From the NCBI GenBank assembly GCA_021847645.1, contig JAJZQG010000013.1, positions 1 through 62,864 on the forward strand: a DNA stretch of 62,864 nt, in the 5' to 3' direction. A program made the translations under genes and the position numbers. The notes under the pieces were generated by a model. It saw nothing but the letters and a program-made list of their open reading frames with translations. It searched no databases and was not told where the DNA came from. Source of the stretch: Myxococcales bacterium. GTDB lineage: Bacteria > Myxococcota_A > Polyangia > Polyangiales > Polyangiaceae. Of this stretch, positions 1 through 7,256 are shown in pieces. Every line of letters begins with the position of its first letter. The stretch's first letter is position 1.

Positions 1-586
1 TCATCTCGGCGCCGTCCTCGGTCCGGACACGATAGCCTCGTTCGCCCGACGCCAGCCCCACCACCGCACCGATCACCTCGAGCCGATGCCACCGCCCGCG
101 GAACATCATGCGCCGCGGTCGCCACCGATCGGCCCGCTCCGCCTCGACTCGGGCCAGCGACCACCGATCGATGCCCTTGGGCGGCTGCCAGCCGCCCTCG
201 ACCCGGATGTCGTGCTCCGCTTGCTTGCGCGCGCGCTCCGAGAGCGCGAACGGCGCGCAGCGCCCCGTCACCACCACCAGGTCGTAGCCGTCGACCAGAT
301 CCATCACCATGAACGACCGTCTGTGCCCTCGCACCACGATCGCGCGCACCTGGCCCGTCTTCGCGGCCATGCTCTCGGACGCCAGGCGAAGCTCCAGCTG
401 CATGTGCGCCGCAGCCACCCGAATGTCGAACGCGTCGAGATCGCCCGCGTAGTCGACGCTCTCGCCCAGCTCGTCGACCAGCGCCACGCCCCTCGCGCCC
501 GGCGTGGCGCGCAGCACGTTCTCGAGGATGCGCGTAAACGCGGTGCGCTCGTGCTCCCGCTCGGCCGGGGGGCGCCTGCGGCCCAT
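1..586 (-). CDS. Roadblock/LC7-like domain protein (partial, runs off left edge)
   Basis: The frame opens with ATG at 586-584, one base after the stop of the PpiC gene (TGAGATG), and stays open to the window edge, giving 195 visible residues. Residues about 17-110 resemble a Roadblock/LC7 fold: a helix (AFTRILENVLRAT), then the hydrophobic strand-turn-strand GVALVDELGESVDY at residues 33-46, then a helix and a second strand pair ending near VVVTGR. In myxobacteria such proteins are often regulators of small Ras-like GTPases (MglB is the model), but no GTPase lies next to this one. The rest is basic and unassigned. The gene looks translationally coupled to ppiC. The family call is by pattern only and the C-terminus is unseen. 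Confidence 0.6.
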   Translation of the reverse strand, partial: MGRRRPPAEREHERTAFTRILENVLRATPGARGVALVDELGESVDYAGDLDAFDIRVAAAHMQLELRLASESMAAKTGQVRAIVVRGHRRSFMVMDLVDGYDLVVVTGRCAPFALSERARKQAEHDIRVEGGWQPPKGIDRWSLARVEAERADRWRPRRMMFRGRWHRLEVIGAVVGLASGERGYRVRTEDGAEM

Positions 587-587
587 C

Positions 588-1595
588 TCAGGGCCTGCCC
601 GCCGTGCCGCTCGAGGACAGCATCTCGAGTATCGCGTCCGCGTTCCGCACCACCTGCACCGTCGTCTGCTCACGCAGCTTCGCGCTCAGCGCGTCCAGCG
701 CCTTCTTCGCCCTCGCGGTGCGGATCTCCGCTGCCAGCGCCACCCGCCGCTCGTTGGCCGGGACCCGGCGCTCCGGCTGTATCCCGGTCAGCAGGATGAT
801 GTGCACTCCGTACGCGCTCGTCGTGGGTTCGCTCTCCTTGCCCACCGCCGGGATCGACCACAACCCCTTGACGTATCCCATGTCGAACGTGGGCGTGGGT
901 GCGCCCGGCGGCGGCCGTTGCTCCAGATCCGCCAGACGGCCGTCCTGCGTGATGGGCGGCAGCTTCTCCGCCACCACCTCGAAGCCCTCGTGCGGGACCG
1001 CCTTCGCGCGCTCAATGAACTGGTCGGCGCTCGTGATGCCGGCCAGCTGCTGCGACAGGCGACGCACCAGCTCCATGCCCTGCTTGCGCTTCTTCGCGTC
1101 GATACCGGCCTTCATCATCACCAGCACGTGAGCGCTGGTCCGGGCCTCCGGACGATCCAGATCGAGCCAATGCCGCGCGGTGAACTCCTGCAGCTCCTCG
1201 TCGGTGATCGCTCCGGCGTACTGCTCCTCGCGCAGCCGCTCGAGCAGCGCCCTTGCCAGCTGCGCCCGACGGGCGGCCTGCACGCCATGCTGCGCGTCCA
1301 TCCCGCGATCCCGCGCCCCGGCCGCGAACAGCGCGTCTTGCACGAGCGCGGAGCGCGCCTGCGACGGTGCGATTTTTTGCGCGGACGCCACACTCCTCAC
1401 CGCTGAAACCAGGATCGGCTCGTCGCCCACCCGCGCCGCAACCCCTTCCGACAAGCTCGCCCGCTGCTCGTCCACCTTCGCGCGCTGCGGCTGGTCGTGG
1501 CGGCCGCAGCCCCACGCCGCCGCTGTCGCCACGATCGCCAACGCCAGCGTCGCCGCCGCCACCGTCGGCCAGCCGCCGCGCGATCGCTCGCCCAT
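588..1595 (-). CDS. PpiC/parvulin-type peptidyl-prolyl isomerase-like lipoprotein
   Basis: This is a predicted lipoprotein of 335 residues. The hydrophobic segment at residues 11-28 ends in AAAWGC with a candidate lipid-bearing Cys30. The body matches the SurA/PpiC plan: a helical N-terminal part beginning ARVGDEPILVSAV, a region after a proline/Ala-rich stretch with ARTSAHVLVMM, and the typical closing strand YGVHIILLTG. Such proteins help fold outer-membrane and secreted proteins in the periplasm, although catalytic activity is not guaranteed. The start lies one base beyond the stop of the small membrane protein upstream and the stop is one base before the Roadblock gene, so all three are probably co-translated. 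A second PpiC-type lipoprotein is at 45397. Confidence 0.75.
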   Translation of the reverse strand: MGERSRGGWPTVAAATLALAIVATAAAWGCGRHDQPQRAKVDEQRASLSEGVAARVGDEPILVSAVRSVASAQKIAPSQARSALVQDALFAAGARDRGMDAQHGVQAARRAQLARALLERLREEQYAGAITDEELQEFTARHWLDLDRPEARTSAHVLVMMKAGIDAKKRKQGMELVRRLSQQLAGITSADQFIERAKAVPHEGFEVVAEKLPPITQDGRLADLEQRPPPGAPTPTFDMGYVKGLWSIPAVGKESEPTTSAYGVHIILLTGIQPERRVPANERRVALAAEIRTARAKKALDALSAKLREQTTVQVVRNADAILEMLSSSGTAGRP

Positions 1596-1596
1596 C

Positions 1597-1779
1597 TCAG
1601 CCCACGCTCCTGGGCCGCAGCAGGTCGACCGCCGACCGCAGCAGCACGAACCCCACGGCCACGCTCAGCAACGCCGCCACGTCGTCGCGGTTGGTCATCA
1701 CCCACACGCCCAGCACCATGGCCGCCGTCGCAAGAACCAGCAGAACGATCGCGAGCACATCGAGCAGGCGCCCCATCAT
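1597..1779 (-). CDS. Small two-helix membrane protein
   Basis: The gene encodes 60 residues with two hydrophobic stretches, about residues 5-28 (LDVLAIVLLVLATAAMVLGV) and 33-52 (VAALLSVAVGFVLLRSAVDLL), joined by a short polar NRDD turn. It is likely an inner-membrane hairpin. It sits between the M17-domain gene (109 bases upstream) and the PpiC lipoprotein (1 base downstream), so it belongs to the same transcript. I do not recognise a family. The tight TGAGATG coupling to the next gene and the clean hydrophobic pattern are the reasons for calling it real. Confidence 0.6.
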   Translation of the reverse strand: MMGRLLDVLAIVLLVLATAAMVLGVWVMTNRDDVAALLSVAVGFVLLRSAVDLLRPRSVG

Positions 1780-1888
1780 GCAGACTCCTGGGGTTCACGG
1801 GCCGGCCGCGCCGGAGCTCCGCCACCTCCGATGTATACCCCGCGGGCCTCGCGAAGTCTCGCCCACCCGTCCCGCCGCCCGCGCCCCA

Positions 1889-2407
1889 TCACCTCGCTCG
1901 CTTGCGCCTTCGTTCCTCTGCCAGGTGCTGCGCAATCCGTTTCTGATCGTGCACGCTCTCGACCAGCGTCCAGACGTCCTGGTCCTCGTGCGCCACGCAC
2001 GCCTCCATGAGCAGGTCCACTGCTCGCACCGCATCGACCTGCCCGGCATGACGGCCCGGACGCTCCACCACGGCCATCCGCACTTTCAGGTTCGAGAGCG
2101 TGTGGAGCATTCGCTCGAGCAGCAGCCCGCACACCTGCTCGTCGAATCCCGACCGAGGCCCCTGGCCGAACACCAGCAGCTTCTCGAAGGCGAGCCGGGG
2201 TCGCCCGGGTACCAGCACCACTTCGCCCAGCTCTCCGGTCAGCCCGCCGCCCTCCAGGTGCCTCGAGATGCGCGCGGCCATGCGCCAGTCCAGCAGCCCC
2301 GCGATGCCCCGCACCGGACGCTCGTCGGCGAATATCCCGCAGGCCAGCACCTCTCCGCCCAGCGTGTCCAGCTGGCGTAACGTCGGCGCCACGAACCGCA
2401 GCTCCAT
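1889..2407 (-). CDS. Stand-alone leucyl-aminopeptidase N-terminal-like (M17_N) domain protein
   Basis: The start is the ATG that overlaps the nusB stop (ATGA at 2407), giving 172 residues. The sequence resembles the macro-like N-terminal domain of M17 leucyl aminopeptidases: an N-terminal strand (MELRFVAPTLRQLD), the DERPVRGIAGLLDWRM segment, then GEVVLVPGRPRLAFEKLLVFGQG, a helix and another strand. The metal-binding catalytic domain of M17 enzymes is absent, so it cannot be an aminopeptidase. The last 30 residues are a charged helix rich in Arg, Lys and Glu. It may be a regulatory or nucleotide/ligand-binding domain; that is inference. Translational coupling to nusB is clear. Confidence 0.55.
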   Translation of the reverse strand: MELRFVAPTLRQLDTLGGEVLACGIFADERPVRGIAGLLDWRMAARISRHLEGGGLTGELGEVVLVPGRPRLAFEKLLVFGQGPRSGFDEQVCGLLLERMLHTLSNLKVRMAVVERPGRHAGQVDAVRAVDLLMEACVAHEDQDVWTLVESVHDQKRIAQHLAEERRRKRAR

Positions 2408-2847
2408 CAGCCCCTCTCGGCGTCGTCCCGATCCAGATCGATTCGCCCGCTCTCCTCCGCGATGCGGTCGAGCACCCCGTTGACGAACGCACCCGACTCC
2501 TCCCCGCCAAAGCGCTTCGCGAGCTCCACCGCCTCGTCGATGATCACCGCTCGCGGTACGTCGGTCTGCGTCAGGATCTCCCAGGTCGCGATGCGCAGCA
2601 GGTTGCGGTCCACCCGCGCCATGCGCTCCAGACGCCAGTTGGTGCTCGCCTTGCGGATCAGCTCGTCGATCCGCTCCAGGTCCGCCGTCACGCCTCGCAC
2701 GGCGGCATCGGCGTAGTCGCGCCCCTCCGGGTCTGCCTCGAACTCGCGCCAAAACGCGCGGATCGCCGTCGCGCTGTCGACGGCTGTCACCTCGACTCCG
2801 AAGAGCATCTGAAGGGCGGCTTGCCGGCCGGCGGTGCGGGCACCCAT
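2407..2847 (-). CDS. nusB: Transcription antitermination factor NusB
   Basis: The protein has 146 residues, the usual NusB length. The N-terminus GARTAGRQAALQMLFGVEV matches the Arg-rich RNA-binding helix of NusB (typically RRxARExALQxLY). The C-terminal half has the signature DRNLLRIATWEIL followed by AVIIDEAVELAKRFGGEESGAFVNGVLDRI. NusB binds boxA RNA with NusE (ribosomal protein S10) to prevent early termination in rRNA operons. The start ATG at 2847-2845 lies just after the two epimerase genes of the same strand, from which it is divided by 42 bases on its downstream side of transcription order; the M17-domain gene follows with an ATGA overlap. ribH, a common nusB neighbour elsewhere, is not here. 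Confidence 0.93.
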   Translation of the reverse strand: MGARTAGRQAALQMLFGVEVTAVDSATAIRAFWREFEADPEGRDYADAAVRGVTADLERIDELIRKASTNWRLERMARVDRNLLRIATWEILTQTDVPRAVIIDEAVELAKRFGGEESGAFVNGVLDRIAEESGRIDLDRDDAERG

Positions 2848-2889
2848 GATGGGGGCCCTATAGCACGCACCGCGGCCGCGCGCCTCGTC

Positions 2890-3936
2890 TCAGGGAAGGT
2901 GCATCAGCACGCTCAGCAGCCCCTGCTTGACCGGCGATCGGTGGTGCGACGCCCCCGTGCGCACCAGGATCCGTTCCCGATCCCGCGCGTAGGCGTCGTA
3001 CGACTCGCAGATCATCTCCTCGTTGCTGAACACCGGCTCCCAGCCCAGCTGCGTGCGCGCCTCGGTCAGGTCGAAGAACATCTCGCGGCCGTACATCAGC
3101 GCGTGGTACGGCCCCAGTGGCGTGAGCCTCAGCGCGCCGGTCACCCGCATGGCGAGCGACGCCGGCCTCATGGGCAGCGAGCGTACCGCGCTTCCCGTAC
3201 CCGCATGGCGCACCAGGGCCTCGACCAGCTGCCGCATGGTGCCGAAGCGCGCCGCGCCGATGTTCAAGATCGACGCGCCCGGCCGCTCTCCCGCCAGGAT
3301 GCACGCATTCGCCAGATCGTCGGCGTGCACGAACTGATAGCGATTCCTGCCGCCACCGAGCACGTACACGGGCCTCCCCCGCCATACCAGCTCGAACAGG
3401 ATCTGAAAGATCCCCAGCCGCCCGTGCCCCAGGATCGTGCGCGGACGTATCGTCGTCACGTCCAGGCCTCGCGCCACGAAGCCCGTCGCGATGTGCTCGG
3501 CCTCCAGCTTCGCACGCCCGTAGGCTTCCCGCGGCCGCGGCACCACCGTGCTGTCCACCGGGTTGCGCGCCGGCACGCCGAACACCGCGCTCGACGACAC
3601 GTTCACCACCTTGCCCACGCCCTCGGACCGGCACGCCTCGAGCAACACCCGCACACCGCCCACGTTCACCGAACGGAACAGCTCCGCATCCTTCGCCAGC
3701 GGCACCTGCGCCACGTTGTGATGCACCACGTCCACGCCTCGGCACGCACGACGCACCGCAGCCGGATCGCGGATGTCCCCCTGCTCGAACTCCACGTCCG
3801 GCGCGCGATCCGGCACGTCGATCAAGTCCAGCACGCGCACGCGGTAGCCGCGCCGACGCAGCGCCTCCACCATCGTGCAGCCGAAGTAGCCCGATCCGCC
3901 CGTCACCAGCGCCAGCCGCCGCTCGTCTCCCTGCAT
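2890..3936 (-). CDS. NAD(P)-dependent epimerase/dehydratase (extended SDR, 3-beta-HSD-like)
   Basis: This is an extended short-chain dehydrogenase of 348 residues. The nucleotide-binding motif TGGSGYFG is near residues 12-19, DIRD marks the adenine-side loop, and the active-site pair is YGRAK with Ser (VNVSSSAVFG) upstream. The start ATG at 3936 is 11 bases after the stop of a second epimerase, with which it probably forms an operon. The substrate cannot be read from the sequence; the nearest general type is the 3-beta-hydroxysteroid dehydrogenase/isomerase-like branch that oxidises sterol, sugar or polyketide carbons. It may be the product of an old tandem duplication with its neighbour. Confidence 0.8.
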   Translation of the reverse strand: MQGDERRLALVTGGSGYFGCTMVEALRRRGYRVRVLDLIDVPDRAPDVEFEQGDIRDPAAVRRACRGVDVVHHNVAQVPLAKDAELFRSVNVGGVRVLLEACRSEGVGKVVNVSSSAVFGVPARNPVDSTVVPRPREAYGRAKLEAEHIATGFVARGLDVTTIRPRTILGHGRLGIFQILFELVWRGRPVYVLGGGRNRYQFVHADDLANACILAGERPGASILNIGAARFGTMRQLVEALVRHAGTGSAVRSLPMRPASLAMRVTGALRLTPLGPYHALMYGREMFFDLTEARTQLGWEPVFSNEEMICESYDAYARDRERILVRTGASHHRSPVKQGLLSVLMHLP

Positions 3937-3947
3937 CGTCGCCGCCT

Positions 3948-4964
3948 TCAAATCTCCTGGCCGTGCTCGCGACACCAGGCGATCGACCGCCGCATGCCTT
4001 CCTCGAGCTCGATCTCCGGATCGTAACCCAGCTCGCTCACCGCCCGATCGATCGAAACCGCGATCGTGGCCCCGAGCTCCCCCGCCACGTGGATCTCCTG
4101 GTTGTACAGGCCAGTCCACTGGATCAGACCGTCCGCCAGCCGCGCCCCCTCCGAGGTCGCCGACGGCAGGTGCAACGGCCGGATCTTCACGCCCAGCACC
4201 TTCGCCACCGTCTGCACGATCTCGAGGAAGGGATAGGGACGCCGGTCCGCGATCCAGTAGGTGTGTCCCGCTGCCTTGTCCGAGCGCTCCGCAAGCAGCG
4301 CCGCCTGCACGATGTTGTCGATGTAGCTCATGCTCCGCAGGTTCTGGCCGCTGCCCACCACGATGGGCCGTCCACCCTTGATCATGCGGAAGAAGCGCGT
4401 CTGCCTCGCGGGCTGGTTCGGCCCGTAGAACCAGCACGGCCTCAGCGTGACCGCCTCGATCCTTCCGCTCGCATGCGCGTCGCCCACGAGCTGTTCGGCA
4501 CCAAGCTTCGATCGGCCGTAGCTCATGTACGGATGGGGCTCGTCGGTCTCGAGCATCGCACGCCCCGGCACCGCGTTCAGCCCGGCAGGCGAGTTCGACG
4601 ACACGTGCACGAAACGTCGAACGCCCGCCCCCATCGCCGCGTCCAGCAGGTTGCGCGTCCCGCCCACGTTCACCTCGTACATCTCGCGGATTCGCCGCGG
4701 ATGAATGATGCCCGCGCTGTGGAACACCACCTCCGCGCCCTCGCACGTCCGCAGAACCGACGACCTGTCCCGCAAGTCGACGCGCACCACCTCCACGTTT
4801 CCACCGAACGACACGAGCGGCGTGAGGTCGGCGTCGGGATGCACGAGGCACCGCACGCTGCGCGGGCCGGCGGCCACGTTGTGGAAGGACACGCCGCGAG
4901 CCAGCGCCTCCACCAGAGAAGTGCCCAGCCACCCCGGGGCGCCTGTGACGACCGCGATGCTCAT
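3948..4964 (-). CDS. NAD(P)-dependent epimerase/dehydratase (extended SDR)
   Basis: I place the start at ATG 4964-4962 because AAGGGAG lies at the right distance upstream and the protein then begins directly with the Rossmann strand (MSIAVVTGAPGWLG). Frame extension further upstream gives a Pro/Arg-rich segment without family likeness. The product has 338 residues with TGxxGxxG, VHVSSNSPAG and the active-site YGRSK. Like its downstream partner at 2890 it belongs to the extended SDRs, and the two are co-directional and 11 bases apart. The substrate is unknown. The 275 bases between this start and the divergent gene at 5240 should hold both promoters; I see no clear -35/-10 pair there. Confidence 0.8.
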   Translation of the reverse strand: MSIAVVTGAPGWLGTSLVEALARGVSFHNVAAGPRSVRCLVHPDADLTPLVSFGGNVEVVRVDLRDRSSVLRTCEGAEVVFHSAGIIHPRRIREMYEVNVGGTRNLLDAAMGAGVRRFVHVSSNSPAGLNAVPGRAMLETDEPHPYMSYGRSKLGAEQLVGDAHASGRIEAVTLRPCWFYGPNQPARQTRFFRMIKGGRPIVVGSGQNLRSMSYIDNIVQAALLAERSDKAAGHTYWIADRRPYPFLEIVQTVAKVLGVKIRPLHLPSATSEGARLADGLIQWTGLYNQEIHVAGELGATIAVSIDRAVSELGYDPEIELEEGMRRSIAWCREHGQEI

Positions 4965-5239
4965 CGAACTCCCTTGCCCGTTGGGCGTGTTGGCCCTGCG
5001 TGCCGGCGGCCGGACGCTTCCGGCTTGCAGCCGATCGCCTCGGCCGCCCCTCGCCGGGTGCGGCGTGGCCCGCTCCGGACCCGACGGGCGTCCGATGCCG
5101 AGCACGGCGAATGACCCGACGGCTCTTAGAGCCGCACGAGGTGCCGGTCAACGAGGCAAGGCGCCTGGTCCCAAGCACCTCGCCTCGGCCTGCGATTTGT
5201 CCCTAGGAATACCCCAGGGCTGGTTTACCCTTCGACATC

Positions 5240-7249
5240 ATGCGTTCGCCCCGTGGACAGCTCGTCGTTGGTCTTTCCCTGGCCGTGCTGCTCCTTCCCG
5301 CCTCGGGTCGCGCCGATCCGGTTCCATCCCTCGACGTGCGCGGCTTTCAGCCGTCCACCGCACCGGATGGCTCGCTGTATCTCGAGCCCACGCGCACCCC
5401 GGGGCCGTGGCAGTGGAACGCCGCAGGTTGGCTCTCTTGGGCCTGGCGTCCTGTCGTGCTGCGAAATGCCCAAGGCGACCGAGTCGCCAGCCTCGTCGAT
5501 CACCAAACGTCGTTCGACTTCACGGCGTCCACTGGGATCGGACGCTACGCCGCGATCGGCATCGACGTACCCGCGGTGATCTACCAGACGGGCGATTCGA
5601 CACCGGGCACCGCGTCAGTGCTGGGAGATTCGAGCCTGCCCACGCAAGCCCTGGGCGACATCGGGATCACGGGCAAGGCGAACCTGTTGCGCGCCGGCGA
5701 TCTCGGCGGCTTCGGCTTGGCTGCGCTGGCGCGCGTGGGCGTGCCCACCGGGGACCGGTCCTCGTATCTGGGCGAGGGCTCGCTGACCAGCGAGCTGCGC
5801 ATGCTGGCCGAGTTGAGGTTGATCGCGGGCTCGGCCCAAGCCACCGCCGGATTCAAGCTGCGCACCGAGGAGCGCACCTTTGCCGGCGAGACCTGGGGCA
5901 ACGAGATCCCCTGGGGCGTAGGCGTGTCCTTGTTCCCGCGCGCCCTGGGACTCGATCCCGAAGGCAAGTGGACCTGGACGCTCGAATCCCACGGATCGCT
6001 GCCCGCCGGACCGTCCAGCCCCTTCACCAACGCCGCGATCTCTCCTGCCTTCATCGGCGCCTCGGCCCGGTACGCTCTGGGCGACGCCTCCATTCTGGCC
6101 GGCGTCGAAGGCCCCCTCGACGGCGCGGTGGGCGTGCCGCTGACCCGCGTGGTCGCCGCGTTGTCCTGGGCGCCGCGCATCCACGACATGGACAACGACG
6201 GCGTGCCGGACGACGTCGACGAGTGCCCCGAGCTCGCCGAAGACCGGGACGGCTTCGAGGATTCCGACGGCTGCCCGGACTTCGACAACGATGACGACGG
6301 CGTCCCGGACAAGCAGGACATGTGCCCGGGGCAGCAGGAGGATCTTGACGACTTCCAGGACGACGACGGCTGTCCGGATCTGGATAATGATCGCGACGGC
6401 ATCCCGGATACGCAGGACGCCTGCCCGAACGTCTGGGGCGTCGCGAGCCCGGACCCGGCCAAGAACGGCTGTCCGGTTACGGATAAGGACGGCGACGGCA
6501 TCCCGGACTCCGCCGACAAGTGCCCCGACCAGCCCGAGGACAAGGACGGCTACCAGGACGACGACGGATGTCCGGATGTGGATAACGACGCGGACGACAT
6601 CCCCGACACGCAGGACGCTTGCCCCGACAAGCCCGGCCCCGCCTCCTCCAACCCCAAGTGGAACGGCTGCCCGGTCCCGGACGCCGACGGCGACACGTTC
6701 GACGACGAGGTGGACAAGTGCCCCAACGAGCCCGAGACGTGGAACGGCGTCGCGGACGACGACGGATGCCCCGACAAGGGCGGCGTGGCCTTGGTCACCG
6801 TGCGAAACGCCGCGGCCGGACCCGCGCTGATCTTGCGCCAACGCATCGAATTCAAGGGGTCCGCCGCCGCTCCCGAGGTCGATCCCAAGAGCATCCCCAC
6901 CCTGCGCGCCATCGCCGCCGAGCTCAACAAGCATCCGTCGTGGGTCGTCGCCGTCGGCGCCAGACCCAACGCCGCCCAGCGAGCTCTCGCCGAAACGCAA
7001 GCACTATCGCGCTCGTTTGCGGTCGTGCTCGCCTTGCGCTCGTACACCTTCCGCGACGGCGTCGCGGAAACCGTCGATTGGTCCGCGGTGAAGGACCTGC
7101 CCGGCGCGGCGGCCCAGGGGCTCGGCTTCCTGATCTTGGGCGACGCTTCCCCGGCCGAGGCGCCTGCACCCGCACCTCCCAAGCCCTCCGAGCCGGTCCA
7201 CCCCGCGGGATCGACCACGCCCGCCGCGCCCATCCCCCCCACGCAGTGA
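5240..7249 (+). CDS. Outer-membrane-associated protein with thrombospondin type-3 repeats and a degenerate OmpA-like C-domain
   Basis: The product has 669 residues. A signal peptide occupies roughly residues 1-26. Residues 30-310 look like a beta-rich outer-membrane domain, with alternating hydrophobic and aromatic strands. Six Asp-rich TSP3-type calcium-binding units follow (about 6186-6780), each with the pattern D-x-D-N/G-D-x-x-P/D-D...C-P. The C-terminal domain has the length and strand pattern of OmpA_C but lacks both peptidoglycan-binding residues: GHTD reads GARP, and the Arg of LSxxRA is missing (LSRSFA). A Pro/Ala-rich tail closes the protein. It is likely a surface or periplasm-spanning structural protein rather than a classic peptidoglycan anchor. 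The HEAT-repeat gene follows after 7 bases. Confidence 0.75.
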   Translation: MRSPRGQLVVGLSLAVLLLPASGRADPVPSLDVRGFQPSTAPDGSLYLEPTRTPGPWQWNAAGWLSWAWRPVVLRNAQGDRVASLVDHQTSFDFTASTGIGRYAAIGIDVPAVIYQTGDSTPGTASVLGDSSLPTQALGDIGITGKANLLRAGDLGGFGLAALARVGVPTGDRSSYLGEGSLTSELRMLAELRLIAGSAQATAGFKLRTEERTFAGETWGNEIPWGVGVSLFPRALGLDPEGKWTWTLESHGSLPAGPSSPFTNAAISPAFIGASARYALGDASILAGVEGPLDGAVGVPLTRVVAALSWAPRIHDMDNDGVPDDVDECPELAEDRDGFEDSDGCPDFDNDDDGVPDKQDMCPGQQEDLDDFQDDDGCPDLDNDRDGIPDTQDACPNVWGVASPDPAKNGCPVTDKDGDGIPDSADKCPDQPEDKDGYQDDDGCPDVDNDADDIPDTQDACPDKPGPASSNPKWNGCPVPDADGDTFDDEVDKCPNEPETWNGVADDDGCPDKGGVALVTVRNAAAGPALILRQRIEFKGSAAAPEVDPKSIPTLRAIAAELNKHPSWVVAVGARPNAAQRALAETQALSRSFAVVLALRSYTFRDGVAETVDWSAVKDLPGAAAQGLGFLILGDASPAEAPAPAPPKPSEPVHPAGSTTPAAPIPPTQ

Positions 7250-7256
7250 GGCGCCC

